A DNA stretch of 64,000 bases from Punctularia strigosozonata HHB-11173 SS5 (Eukaryota > Basidiomycota > Agaricomycetes > Corticiales > Punctulariaceae). The DNA is taken from the NCBI RefSeq assembly GCF_000264995.1, contig NW_006767433.1, forward strand, positions 474,651 through 538,650, given 5' to 3'. The translations under genes were made by a program, and so were the position numbers. Position 1 is the first letter of the stretch. Every line of letters starts with the position of its first letter. The notes beneath the pieces are model-generated. The model searched no databases. It worked only from the letters and a program-made list of their open reading frames with translations, and was not told the origin of the DNA. Below, one piece after another: positions 9,413-20,497 of this stretch.

Positions 9413-12400
9413 TTACAACAACGAACTGACACGGTCGAGGGCGATTGCCACATGTTTCTTGGCCCCATCCATGAGGTGCTGGACCCGCCGATCGAGCTTG
9501 AGCTGCTTCGCCTTCCAGGTAGTCCTCAACGATGGCTGACATGTCTGGGGTGAGCTATATCGCTCAAGCTGATGCTGGAAGAAGTTCTCCGCGTTTTCGG
9601 ACCACCAGCCTCGATCAACGACCAAATTGCGCCACATATTGGGGTGGGGCCACCACGAAAGACCAGTACTAGTTTGACTGATGATCAGCTCGATCTCCGC
9701 GGTCCGTAGTCGATCATCGCACAACTCCACATTGCGGTCGGCTAGGGTGAGCATGATCCTATGGCCATCTCTGTCAGCGTTGGCCGATGGTCCATCCAAG
9801 GCCACGCTGTAGTCGAGCAAGTGATGAACTATCCTCCACAAGATGCCGCCACTCAGCATGGCTGCGTGAAGGACCGAGGGATGGTCCCAGAGATACGCAT
9901 CGCGAACCTCGGTATAGGTGTCGTAGTCGTCAGGGGTATACAAATGATCCACAGCACGAGGGAACGTAGGCACTTGAGGGGCGAACACAATGCTGTTGTC
10001 ATGAACATGTCGTTGAATTTCATACGAACCAAATGTGATTCCCCTCTCGAGCAACCAAATAGTAGCCTCATCGACGACAGTAAGGCTCGGATTGGTGATG
10101 ATCTCGATGACGAACATCGGGTCGCTGAGTCGGAGAAATGGACCTCTTGGTTGGCTTTTGGCGTATGGCGTATAAACACCATCCCTCAGGGCCGGAACCG
10201 AAGCGGACATGTTTACAAGTCCAAAGGCGAGTCAGGCGACTCGCCAGTCATCCTACTGAGTCCCTGCGGTATAACCACGCCTTCGGCGGAGGGTACTTAG
10301 GACCATTCAACGGGGCCTTGATGTGATGCGCTTGTACGATTGACCGCACGAACCCAACAGCTTCTGACGCTGTCTGCGATGGCAGCCCTGCCACAGAATG
10401 AAGATCGCCTTGCCCAAGAGGGAAGAAATATCCAAGGACTTTATAAACCTCTGAGAGGTCCTTGACGTCGAGCGTAGAGTCGATGTCGATGTCGATGGGG
10501 CCGGGGTTGACTTCCAAACGGAAATGATCTCTCAGAAGGTCGACAGGTGATTGAGTCGGAAGCCCCAGGTCATTAGGATACCTGTTGATGGCACGCATAC
10601 GAGGAACAGGGATTGGGGCGGGCGCAGAGACCGCACCAACTCCATCCACGTTCATCGAAACCACATTCAATGACGTAGCAACCTGATCACTTGTAAGTGT
10701 GGGGGCGGGCGTCGAGGCAGGCGCGGGGACGGTGGCGGGCGTCGGGGCAGGCACGGGGACGGTAGCGGGCGTCGGGGCAGGCACGGGGACGGTAGTGGGC
10801 GTCGGGGCAACGGTGTGCTCCGATGCGGCCTTGGCGTCTACGTGCATCGACACCACAGTCGATGATGCAGCGATCTGACGGCTTGTAGGTGCGGGGGCAG
10901 GCGTTGGGGCAGGCACGGGGACGGGGGCGGGGACGGGGGCAACGGTATGCTCCGATGCGGCCTTCATGTCTATATCCATCAAAACTGCGCTCGACGACGT
11001 GTCGCGTGTGCCTGAAAGGGAGTCAAGTTCGTCCACATCCATGTCTGAAGGTAATGATATTGTAGCCGTGGACCAGGAGCCTGGAGCGATCAAAGATAAT
11101 GCTGCAGAGGCAGACGAAAGATTGGACCACGTCGAGGACGAAGGCACATCTGACGACGTCACGGAAAGCCACAGAGATATTGACGTGGCGGAGGGTAATG
11201 TAGACTGTGTTGACGACGTTATCGAGGGGGACGCTGACGGCGGCGACGGACCTGGAAGAGCTGGCACCGCGGAAAGCTGCAAGGTAGGCACAAGCTCCGG
11301 TGACGATCGATATGGGGGCAATGGTGGGTCGAAGTCGCAATCACGATATAAAGCAGATGTGAAGTCATCATCATCGCCAGGAAGGGAGACGGCATCCTCG
11401 TATTCATTGTCGGAGTCGGCATATGGGTCACGACCAGGCCGAGAGCGCTCGACATAAGGGTCAACGAACAGTTCGCTGAGATCCCGTTCATCCAAAACGG
11501 AGTCATATTTGCATTTCCGAGGGGCATAATCTTCCCATAATTGTTCACGCCTCTCATTCGTGACCCTTCTCCTCGCAAACGCACCCGTTTCCGGATCCTC
11601 CTCCCAAACATAGAAAACAGCACTGCCGTGTGGCGACGGCTGAGGAAATGTGCTCGCATATCTCTCCCTGCTCAGCCGCGACTGTTTCAGTGCTGCAACT
11701 TCCAGATGTTCGATGTAAAATTTGTGATAATCACGGCGACGGGTATGGAATGCAATAAAACTTTCTCCTTTGCGCCAGGGTGGGATGCGAGGAACAACCT
11801 GGCCAGCTTTGTAGTTCTTCTTTTCGTAATTGGCGGCCGTGTCTAGAGGCTTCACGTTCCCAGAAATATGGGGAGGGACGACGACGGGTTGTATGCCAAA
11901 TCCTGTAGCGGACGGGACCATCAGAACTGAGGGTGACGCAGGTTGGGATTGAACAGGTTGTGACGGCGACGGAGCAGATGCAAGCCAATCCGTGTTGTCG
12001 ATGGGCCATCCCGAGGGACTAACCCATCTGGAGGGTTCATCCATGCAGTGCCCCATCCACTAGATGATGTTCTGGATGCCCCCGAGGGAGCATTGTGAGA
12101 GGAAATCTGCGATGATACCGGCGACGTCAGATAGCCATCGCTCCCGTACGCAGGCGTGCCCTTGAGATTGCGGGCAGGGGGTGCGGGGCGCCAACTGGAG
12201 GGAGTAGAGCGCCAAGAAAGCTGATGGTTGCCGATATCAAATGCGTCCCATACTTGTTGCTCTGTTGGACGGAGAGCAGGGTTCATCCCAGACGGTAACG
12301 ACATGACGTTGTCGGGCGTACCCCAGTGGATGTATATGGGGACGTTAGAGTTGACGAAGAAATCGAGATGCTCGCGTAACTCCCAATTGGGACGCATGAG

Positions 12401-13093
12401 AAATCCCACTCGTGATGATTTGAAGTGATTCTCGATGATCCACGATTGGCTCAGTCGATCGATGAAGGCTGCACATGTGCCACCACTCATAAGTACACCC
12501 CGCCAGGCCTCATTAGACTTGTTGAGGTTATTGACCAACACCGCTAGATATGCCAGCTTCGTAGCGTGTTGTAAAAGCGACAACCTTGCACACCAAGCGG
12601 CATCGCACGCACGCGCGTCGTCGACAAAAAGATGGTAATTGAACGAATTTGGTTCAGCGAGCGAAGGGATGCGTTTGGCAAGCGTGGATTCGGCGCAGTC
12701 CGGGATGTTCCTGAGGTACAATTCCAGGGTGAAAATTGCGGGGAGGAGAGCTTCTTCCAGACACTGCCAATCCCCAGCTGCCGCCGGGCGATACTGCCCT
12801 CGATACTCCTCCAACTTGACAGCGGAGCGAGGGACGAAACTGAGGGAAGCCAGGAAAGACCCAGGGAAGTGACAAACGGTGGGGAAGAAGGCGGCAAACA
12901 AGCAATCATTGCGAACCCATCCACGCTCGTGCATGGTCTTCAGACGCGTACTCAATGGGGTGTATTTGTCGGATGGTATGTCTTCAGCTGGGGCATGGTT
13001 ACAAGTGGGGGAAGCAAATAACTGCCCATGGCGGATGAATACGTAAAGCATGCTAAACAAACCGTGCGTCAGTGTCGGTATGTCTGACAACAA
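9413..13093 (-). pseudogene. Large W-rich cargo protein of unknown function, about 1,250 residues, broken
   Basis: Three long minus-strand frames lie end to end: 13093-11921 (390 aa), 12056-10248 (602 aa) and 10210-9413 (265 aa). I read them as one gene. The first has a globular, tryptophan-rich part ending in a PIYIHWG motif. The second has a FIAFHTRRRDYHKFY helix, a VFYVWEEDPETGAFARRR segment, WEDYAPRKCKYDS and then repeats rich in alanine, proline and valine. The third has LLERGITF, a GGILWRI motif and LSWWPHPNMWRN. The junction near 12023 needs a 1-nt shift. I found no in-phase intron there, nor one between the second and third frames. Large proteins of this build recur in mushroom genomes as far as I recall, without known function. 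Upstream exons before 13093 are possible (acceptor at TTTGTTTAG). Confidence 0.6.
10671..10950 (-). repeat. Ala/Pro/Val-coding tandem repeats inside the large cargo gene
   Basis: Two roughly 130-bp coding blocks repeat. Each has a serine-rich segment of the VSMHVD-AKAASEHTVAP type followed by short PVPAPTPA runs. The nucleotide unit is ggcgtcggggcaggcacggg and variants. Such arrays often change length between alleles. The antisense frame at 10966-11457 is a by-product of this composition. Confidence 0.75.
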
Positions 13094-14147
13094 AGCAGCG
13101 GACTAACGTCGGTTACCAACTGGAGGGGAACCTGCAAGGGTAGAGAAATTGGAACCGACGCGAGGCGATGCTGCAATCAGAGTGTCAGCCAATATATGGT
13201 GCCAGATGGAACTTCAACGCACCGAATAAGAACTCGACGAAGACGTGTGAGACACCCAGGACGACGCGAGGACGTAAGAAGACCACTCCTCTCAGACGAC
13301 GCGACGAATATGGGCGATGGGGAAACGAGATACGATGGCGCGTAGGAGACCAGTCCCCTACGAACTTCGGATAGGAGACCACTCCCCTACCGACGTAACT
13401 AGGGACGACCGGAAAACAAGAGCAGACCAGGGTAACGACGACGAGGAGGTAACGAAAGCAGGCGAGGTAACAAAGTGCGGAAGATAAGACGGAGTCCGAG
13501 TGAATTTGAAGACTGTTTTGGGGAGTCATGCGCACGGACCACGCGCACGGACCATGCGCAACCAGTCATGCGCGGCCGGTGCTCGGAGTCACTGAGTACT
13601 GCTCACCTTTGCCTTCCTCGCCATCATGTCCTTCGGGCTCGCGATGTGGTTCGCGAGTGCCGCTTCATCATGATCGTCTCGTTTGTCGTCGCCAGGACCA
13701 TGCACAACCAGTCATGCGCCGCCGCCGTTGGTGCTTGGAGTCACTGAGTAATCTCATTACCGCTCACCTTTGCCTTCCTCGCCATCATGTCCTTTGGGCT
13801 CGCGATGTGGTTCGCGAGTGCCGCTTCATCGTGATCGTCTCGTTCGTTGTCACCAATATCGTCACCGACTTCTTTGTCGTTGGCCACATCGTCGCCACGG
13901 ATCTCGTCGCCACGCCTTCAAAGAAACCCCGTCGCCATTGCCACCGCTTGTGACGTGGTTCGTGAGATGGATGTGCATGCTCACCGTGGTGGATCCGTCG
14001 TTGCCACCCCTTTCAAGAACTCTCCCCGTCGCTGTTGTTGCCGCCATTGCCGCCACTCGTGACATGGTTTGCGAGACCTATGTGCGTGCTCACGGTGGAG
14101 GATCCGTTGGGGCAGAATTACGCTTATCCCTATTGTAAGTACAAATA
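13094..14147. repeat. Gene-free cargo interval with direct repeats and palindromes
   Basis: Two direct copies of a roughly 150-bp unit occur at about 13546-13690 and 13698-13855 (starting gaccatgc-caaccagtcatgcgc). Each contains a palindrome: GCTCGCGA-TGTGGT-TCGCGAGT at 13637-13658 and again at 13798-13819. Two weaker versions follow near 13949 and 14052. I see no gene. The same palindrome in the opposite orientation recurs at 22.1-23.2 kb. Confidence 0.7.
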
Positions 14148-16852
14148 TCAATACCCAAACGGCAGAATGTTAACCAGTGCCCAGGTTTCCTCTTTGACAC
14201 GCAGAATGTCGTTGGCGTATTCCCTGCTATGGTCCTGCAGGAATCCGATGTCATATAATGGTCGCGCCAAACCTTTCACCGGACTCCGTTTTGATACTCG
14301 AATATTGTCTGCCTGAGGATGAATGTTCTTCAACCAGGCAGTGCTCCGGTCGGACCTTTGTCGTGGTATCGGTGTTGTACCCTGCTTTGCAAATGCTCCC
14401 CCCGCTTCCACGCGGTACGAGTCGATGGCATCTAGAAAGGTGTCCATGTCCCGGTGTCACAGCATAACGCTCGGCCTGAGGTACGACTGGTGAGTTTCTT
14501 CATCGACGTCGGATTCGTCGGAACTCATTCCGTCAATCCCCAGGACATCCATCGTTTCTTCAGTCGCTTTCCACACCGACTGTTCAACTGAAGTCTTCGA
14601 CGTGCAAAACTTGTGATAGCAAATCTTCTTTTGTCTGTGCCAGCGCTAGTCCATCCCATCAGCCACAGAACGGCCCAAGTCATCAAAAGACCTACCGCTG
14701 TTCTCCTGGTACGCCTCTGACCGTCCTCCGACTGCATTTCTGCATCCTTGTGCATGCGAGTGTCACGCTCGCTATCTCGGCCTGCCAGACCCTTTTCAGT
14801 CGTCTCATACCTCCACGTCTTGGCGTCCGGATCCATCACCATTCTTGGCCTCACCTGTATCCGTTCTGTCCACACCCGTATCCATTTGTGGTAGACGAGA
14901 TCCTCCCAGTACAAAAAGGTCGCGACTGGCACCATCTTGGGTGGTTTCCCAACTTGCCAGATCTCCCGGCTCTGCCGATCCATGCACTTCTGTGCGAGGA
15001 TTACACAGATAGCTCGATTCCAGGCATTATCGGCCGGTGAGACGTCGGTGAACTTGAAAAGGTCGCCCTCCACCAGTCCGTCGGTGCTGCCTTCAAGGAA
15101 CGCATTGACGACACTCTCCGGAGGAGCGGTCAACATTACACTGTCCTTGTCCGTTGCTACTCCAACTTCACTTCGAAATATGTCTCAGACGATAGCCTGG
15201 GATGTAGTCAGCCCGCGCATATATTGGAGGATTTGTAGCCAGCTCACCAAATGATGACGACGGAACGGACCCTTGAATGACTCTCGTTCGAGGTGGAGCG
15301 ACATCTGGTATTGCCAAGCTGCAGCCTTGTCGTTGGACGCTCGCATCACACCACTGGTCGCTGGTGTTGGTGGTGTCGTTGTTGGTGGGCCAGTTGCGGG
15401 TATCGACCCCGTTGTCGGTCGATCCGTATTCATTGCATCTGTGGTGGTTGTTAGCTCCAATGGAGTCACGGTCAATGGATGCAGCCCCGGTACCGCGGTG
15501 GGGGGAGGAGGATCAGCTGGCGACATCGAATGCAATCTGGGTGGTTCTACCGAAGTGGTTGCTTGTGGACCGTGCAATGCGGTACTTGTTGTTGTCGCCG
15601 GAGTAACGGCCGGAGCCGGCGGTTCATCTACTGCGGTCGGCTGAGGTGGTTCAGCCGGCGACGTCGAATGTGATCTGGGCAGTTCCGCTGAAATCATTGG
15701 TGGACTGTGCGATGCGGTACTATTTGTCGTTGCCACTTGTGAGGTTTTGGACACTTCCAGTTCCTGCAATGTTTGCTCGGCAAAGCATCCTCCAAGAAAT
15801 TTATGACTACATACCTCTTGAAACCATCGCAACCGCGCCTCCATGGAGTCCTTCATCATCTGCATTTGTTGTTGAGCCTCGTATAGCTTTGCTTGAATGC
15901 CGACGTAATCTTGCTGCAGCCTGCCGAGTGCTTCATCTTTCTCACCCAAGACCGCTTTCAAGGATCCAATCGTTGCCGTCGAATCGGTGAGTCTATTCTG
16001 CATAGCACCATCTAAACGCTCCATGATGTCCGTCCTCGCCCTCAGATCCGCCACGTCGTGGCTCATCGTGGTCAGCGATGCCGTCCGATGCTTCAGCTTC
16101 TCTTGAAGGCGATCATTGCGCTTCAATTGAATGCTCAATGATGCTCCCAACTTCCTTGCGGATGTTGGCGCTCGGGGTGTCCCAGGGGGTGTGGAGGTGC
16201 GGCCCCGTTTCTGCCTATGGACATCACGCTGGTCTAATGCGAAGTTAGCGCGATCCAAGTATCTCGCAGACAATACCTACTATCGCTCATTGACGTTACG
16301 CTTGATGCTCTTGGCGGTACCCTTATAAACAGTTTCTCTGCCCGCGGTGTGGTCTGCGGTGTGTGAGCGGCAAGCCTTTGCGTGGCCAATGCGATCAACG
16401 ACATACCTTACTCGTTGCCATCGTCATAGTTCCTGCGTTGGTTCCAGTGGTGGAAACGCCGGTATTGCATAATGCCAGAGTGCATCCTATTCAAGGTATG
16501 ATCTACAAACGGTATGAGCTTCTGCGTGGCTGATGCAATATGCGACAGCACCTCGCCCATAGTCAGATCCGTGCTCGTATCCATCGCCGACGACTCCACC
16601 GCAGGAGCTGATTCAGAGGGCAGCGACATATGCATACTCCCTGCTCGCGGCGTGGTCTGCGAGCGGTGTGAGCTTCTGCCGTTGATGTGATGATCGACAT
16701 ACCTCGTCTGTCGTTGAACCCGTGGTGTCCGTCGTCGGCATGGGGTCTGATCCAGAAGACTCAATCGCAGGCTGGGTTGCCACGATCTCTGGGACCTCCG
16801 GAGTTAGGAAAGGCGCAGCGATCCGCTGCATCGTTGGGAATGTCCCGGGCAA
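14148..16852 (-). pseudogene. Coiled-coil, GMSSDESD-motif cargo protein, broken
   Basis: From upstream to downstream on the minus strand there are possible N-terminal exons (16852-16408, acidic, containing TMGEVLSHIASATQKLIPF). The main frame 16273-15185 follows, with a predicted coiled coil (LKRNDRLQEKLKHR to AQQQMQMMKDSME) and then Pro/Thr/Ser-rich repeats. After one in-frame TGA (15184-15182) the same register continues to 14525 with EGDLFKFTDVSPADNAWNRA. A 1-nt shift near 14590 leads into an acidic GMSSDESDVDEE motif. A further stop near 14455 precedes the conserved-looking end PVKGLARPLYDIGF. I recall multicopy mushroom proteins with the same GMSSDES and PVKGL-x-RALY endings, function unknown. 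Three lesions suggest decay. The stated 16273 start is not an ATG; the true start is upstream. Confidence 0.55.
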
Positions 16853-17204
16853 ATCTAAGTCACTTTCGTACGGCGCTGGTGATCCTATGCTGCTCGGGGG
16901 CGGTGTGGCCTAAGGGCGATTAGCCTCTGGAATCACGATGCGGTTTGACTCCATACCTGTGATCCGGGTTCCGACATGCAAATATCCTCCTGGGACATGA
17001 TATCGGACTTGATTGCATACTGCAGAGAGCTTGTCGCGTCGCGTTAAATCCACTGAGCTCCTCGTTACCAGTCACGTGTCAAAACAATTGGCGACGACTG
17101 TGGGTCACAACATTATTCTTTGGCGTTCCAATGCTTCACTGCCCCCTCCCAACGGTTGGAGATGCCCTCCCACAACCGACGTCGAAGATTATTGTTCGAG
17201 ACCA

Positions 17205-17580
17205 ATTTTTTTTGTAGCGATGCGACTTTGGATGTGACATCGCTCATGACTTCCATTCCACGATTTTGTCCCCCCGATGTCGTTGTTCAGAGCTCCCTCC
17301 ATCACTATTCTTTGTGTAGACGTCGTCCTTGCCGTCCTTTGTTTGCAGACTCGTTGTCCACCGTCGCCGCGAATCTGGGGCTGCGACGTTGCTCTCATCT
17401 CTCGACATCGTTTTTTGTGGTAGACGTCGTCCTGCCGTCCTTTTTGTTCACAGACTCGTTGTCCGCCGTCGCCGTGAAACCAGGGCTGCAACGTCGCTCC
17501 AAACCCTCAGTTTTTTTGTTGCCGACGTCGTCTTGCTGGGCTCGTTGTTCGCCGTTGCCGCCGAACTGATAAAAGCCTCT
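17205..17580 (+). repeat. Tandem repeat of about 104 bp, three to four diverged units
   Basis: Units begin at about 17316 (GTAGACGTCGTCC), 17420 and 17521, with a weaker one before them. Each holds a CGTCGTC motif, an ACTCGTTGTCC motif and a T-run. It lies just upstream of the small gene at 17630 and may contribute to its promoter, or may be simple expansion. Confidence 0.7.
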
Positions 17581-17629
17581 CATCAACGATAGACATTCTC
17601 ATTCACAAATCGACAACTTCCACTGCACA

Positions 17630-18096
17630 ATGCCGTCCTCTCGTCATCGCTGCTCCCCTATCCATGGAGAGGTTAGCATGATAACACTTAGTCATATCGT
17701 TTACTGAACATATCTCAGATTCGGAACCTCAGAATTCTGGGGTGCATGTACTCTCGTCGCCTCCCTTCACCTGTGGTGGTGAAGGTGGACGTGGACGATG
17801 ACACTGTAATCCGGTATCCGCTCCTGGAACGTTATGTCGACGACGAAAGGGTGCAGCCCTTCATACATGACTGCATCATGATCTTACGCGAAGGTTCTCG
17901 TGTGCATCGATTTCTCGTGTTCTTCAAGCACCATCTGAGGCTCCGGGTGAACTCAGGTTTACCTGGAAACTCGAATGGCACGGTTCCTTTTCGTGGCAAC
18001 ATCGTAGTTGCTCGCGCAGGCGTGCGCAGACCTGGATGCATCGTTAATATGCGCGGCCGTGATCGTGCACTCGCGGATCTGGGTCTCTGCCTGTAG
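17630..18096 (+). CDS. Small two-exon cargo protein, 139 aa, unknown function
   Basis: Exon 1 is 17630-17671 and exon 2 is 17719-18096. The 47-nt intron has a TATCTCAG acceptor and joins in phase 0. The protein starts MPSSRHRCSPIHGE, continues with IRNLRILGC (a short segment that could be the start of a helix-turn-helix) and ends with a basic C-terminus containing NMRGRDRALADLGL. No stop or frameshift is present. I recall small mushroom proteins with a similar start and a similar NMR-x-RDR-x-LAD ending, but cannot assign a function. It faces the 18304-18762 gene tail to tail, with about 210 bp between them. Confidence 0.6.
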
Positions 18097-18303
18097 GTCC
18101 CTTTTTGTTCAATAATTTGTCGCACGACTGACTCATCCTTAGGTTCACGCATGAGCTGACAAAACTTGGGGGATGCAAGCGGAGATTCTGTATCCCGCGC
18201 AAGTTCTCATTCAATGTAGACACTGCTGGTTCACGCCGTTCCGCTCGACTTGCGAACAAATATATATGATACAAAACATGTAATACACCGTATATACAAT
18301 GAA

Positions 18304-18762
18304 TCACATTTCATTCACGAATAACGAACGGATGCAACCGTGTCGCAAATGTAGATACGGAGATGTCCGAATGGGAAGTAAGACGACAGTTCCTACAGAC
18401 TTGATGGTAACCATTCCTCCATGGTACTGGCATGCATTCCGCTGACCTTCAGCGGTTGCAAAGTAAACGTGCACGCGGTTTTCGGCGGCCCAGACGAATT
18501 TGCGGACTTTGCCGTGGATCTACCTTATTGTTAGCGGGGATGACCAGAGCAAATTTTTCGCCGTTACCTCACTCCATTCATGAAGGGCACGAACGCGGCG
18601 GTGCTCATGCTTGAAGACACCAGTAATCTCCAGTATTTGCTCTGGTACAAGCTGACTGGTTATCTTATGCACATCAAAAATACTACGCATCGCAGAAAGT
18701 GTGTCTTTGCCCTCGTCGCCAGAATCATCCGACCACCCGGATGCTGGTTCTCGTTCAGGCAT
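18304..18762 (-). CDS. Small two-exon cargo protein, 136 aa, unknown function
   Basis: Exon 1 is 18762-18568 and exon 2 is 18519-18304. The 48-nt intron has donor GTAACG, branch-like GCTAAC and acceptor TAG, in phase 0. The N-terminus is acidic (GWSDDSGDEGKD) and is followed by a helical segment with EHRRVRALHEWSE. Across the splice it continues IHGKVRKFVWAAENRVHVYF and CQYHGGMVTIKSVG, a beta-rich stretch that looks like a small barrel-type domain. The intact splice and clean frame argue that it is real. Alternative reading without the intron gives a shorter, less convincing 80-residue frame. Function unknown. Confidence 0.65.
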
Positions 18763-18888
18763 GCAATGGGCGAGGGGAAGAAATGGCGACTGTGCGAGGG
18801 GAAGAAACGGTGACCTCTTATTCTCATGCTAAGGTTTATTATATACAATGTGTCATTGCGTAATATACACGCGCGCTACCTAACTGGG

Positions 18889-19915
18889 TCACAATTTGAA
18901 ATCAAGGTGCTGAGGAACGGGACGTCCTTGACTGTGACGGCCTGCAGTATACTTCAAACGGGCATTGATGAAATCGTCAACGGGCCAGGCATCGATGTAA
19001 TGCTGAACCAAACGCGGGAATGTAGCCTTGACCTCGGCGCGGACGTGCTTTTTAGCATCCTCCCCTTGAGCCTTGAATTGCTTGCGATGATCACAGTGTC
19101 TGGCAACAATGTCGTTGATTGCGTTCTGAGAATCTCATCAGACGGCACTCATCAGGCACGGAGGCAATTCAATACCTTCATCTTAGTGTATTCATCCAAG
19201 GGGATTCCTAACGCGTCGCTGAGTTTATACCCCCCCCTAGACGGGCGTCCTGTGTCCCCAGAAGGTTTGTGGCGTCGAGACGCTTTGCTGTCAGACTCGA
19301 GCTCATCTTCATCGGTATCACCGGTATGGTTCCAATGCACCCGCCGGTGTTCGCTCTCAACCTGGGCCGCGACTCCATCCTTGTCTTCTTCCACGACCGG
19401 TAGAAGAGCAAGAGCGGGCGAGCGCCGCAGCGAAGCAGCACGGGGCGTCCCGGGGGGATGGGACGATGAGCAAGGGGGTTGCGACAATGAGCGAGGGGGT
19501 TGCGACAATGAGCGCGGGGGCTGTGACGACGAGGGAGGAGTTTGTGACGGTGACTGTGTAGCGGTGGACGTTGTGCGTGTCCTCGGCCCAGCAGATGGGT
19601 GAGGTGTCGACCCACGAGAGTCTGGTAAATGTGGACCTGATGCTGGGGCGTCATCATCGGGGGGGGGTACGAAGTAGCACGAACACCGTGCGGCTTTGCA
19701 CGGCACAGTTGGCTGATGAAGTATGGATGCACGGCAACAGCGAGCTTCTTCTGAGTGCGGTCGGGGCCGCCGCCAAACTCAGTAGACGATAGAGTCGTCT
19801 CCAGCAATGTTGAAGGAATAACGGATCTGAAGTCCAGGAGGGGCAGTAGCACATATCGGGGAGGGGGAGGGGACAGCGGTTGATAGTAAGGATAGATGGA
19901 CATCGCTGACTCCAT
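18889..19915 (-). CDS. Ser/Pro-rich cargo protein with conserved C-terminal helix domain
   Basis: The start region (19915 down) encodes a proline/tyrosine-rich segment and KLAVAVHPYF. After a break near 19690 another frame encodes serine/proline repeats (three copies of PPRSLSQ-like units), an acidic DTDEDELESDS stretch and LGIPLDEYTKMK. A clean 50-nt intron (19175-19126, phase 0) leads to the last exon, 19125-18889, with HVRAEVKATFPRLVQHYIDA and then WPVDDFINARLKYTAGR. The break near 19690 coincides with a run of nine C. Either a 45-nt intron there (GTGTTC to CCCCAG, in phase) or a homopolymer indel explains it. The C-terminal pattern resembles a family I recall from mushroom genomes; role unknown. 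About 150 bp separate it from the next minus-strand gene. Confidence 0.6.
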
Positions 19916-20497
19916 GGTGAATGGTGTTGTGGGTCATTGGAGCCAGGCTTTATCATGGAGGATAAAGGAGGTGTTATTGTTTTGAGCCCAATCCATGCTG
20001 GGAGGAACAATAGGTAAACAATAGGTTATTCCCACAATTGGTCCTGTAAGAGACTCGCCGAAGTCACGACGATGAGAGATCCCACGAAGGGAACAATTAA
20101 GGGGAACACTGCGAAGCGACCATATCCAGTCAGGCAACAATTAGGTAGGATAGCACCAAAATGTCATATGACCAATGAGGTGACTACGTCGTCAGGAGAC
20201 TAGCGCGGGGATGACAGAGGGGACCATGGAACAAGGTTGAGCCATGACAAGCCGACAAAGTGACCATCACAGCCAACAATGCCCCGCCAACGAAGTCACC
20301 ACCACAGGCGACATGTTGCAAATAAGCCAACCCATATAATAATGTGTATTGGAGACGGTGACGCCGAAGTCGCAACCACTGGCAACATGTTGCGGAGGAG
20401 CCAAGCCATATAATAATGGACATTGGGGACGTCGCTGACAATTGCACCATCAGTATATATGGCGCCGATATTCTGAGCCTAAAGCTCATAACTTACC

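Noticed and set aside
10966-11457. Plus-strand acidic frame inside the large cargo gene
   Set aside because: It is antisense to the 602-residue minus frame and its Ser/Asp/Glu richness follows from the repetitive codons on the other strand.
11927-12023. A 97-nt intron joining the first two frames of the large cargo gene
   Set aside because: Donor GTTAGT and acceptor CTCAG exist, but the phase leads into a third frame that soon stops, so a 1-nt frameshift is the simpler reading.
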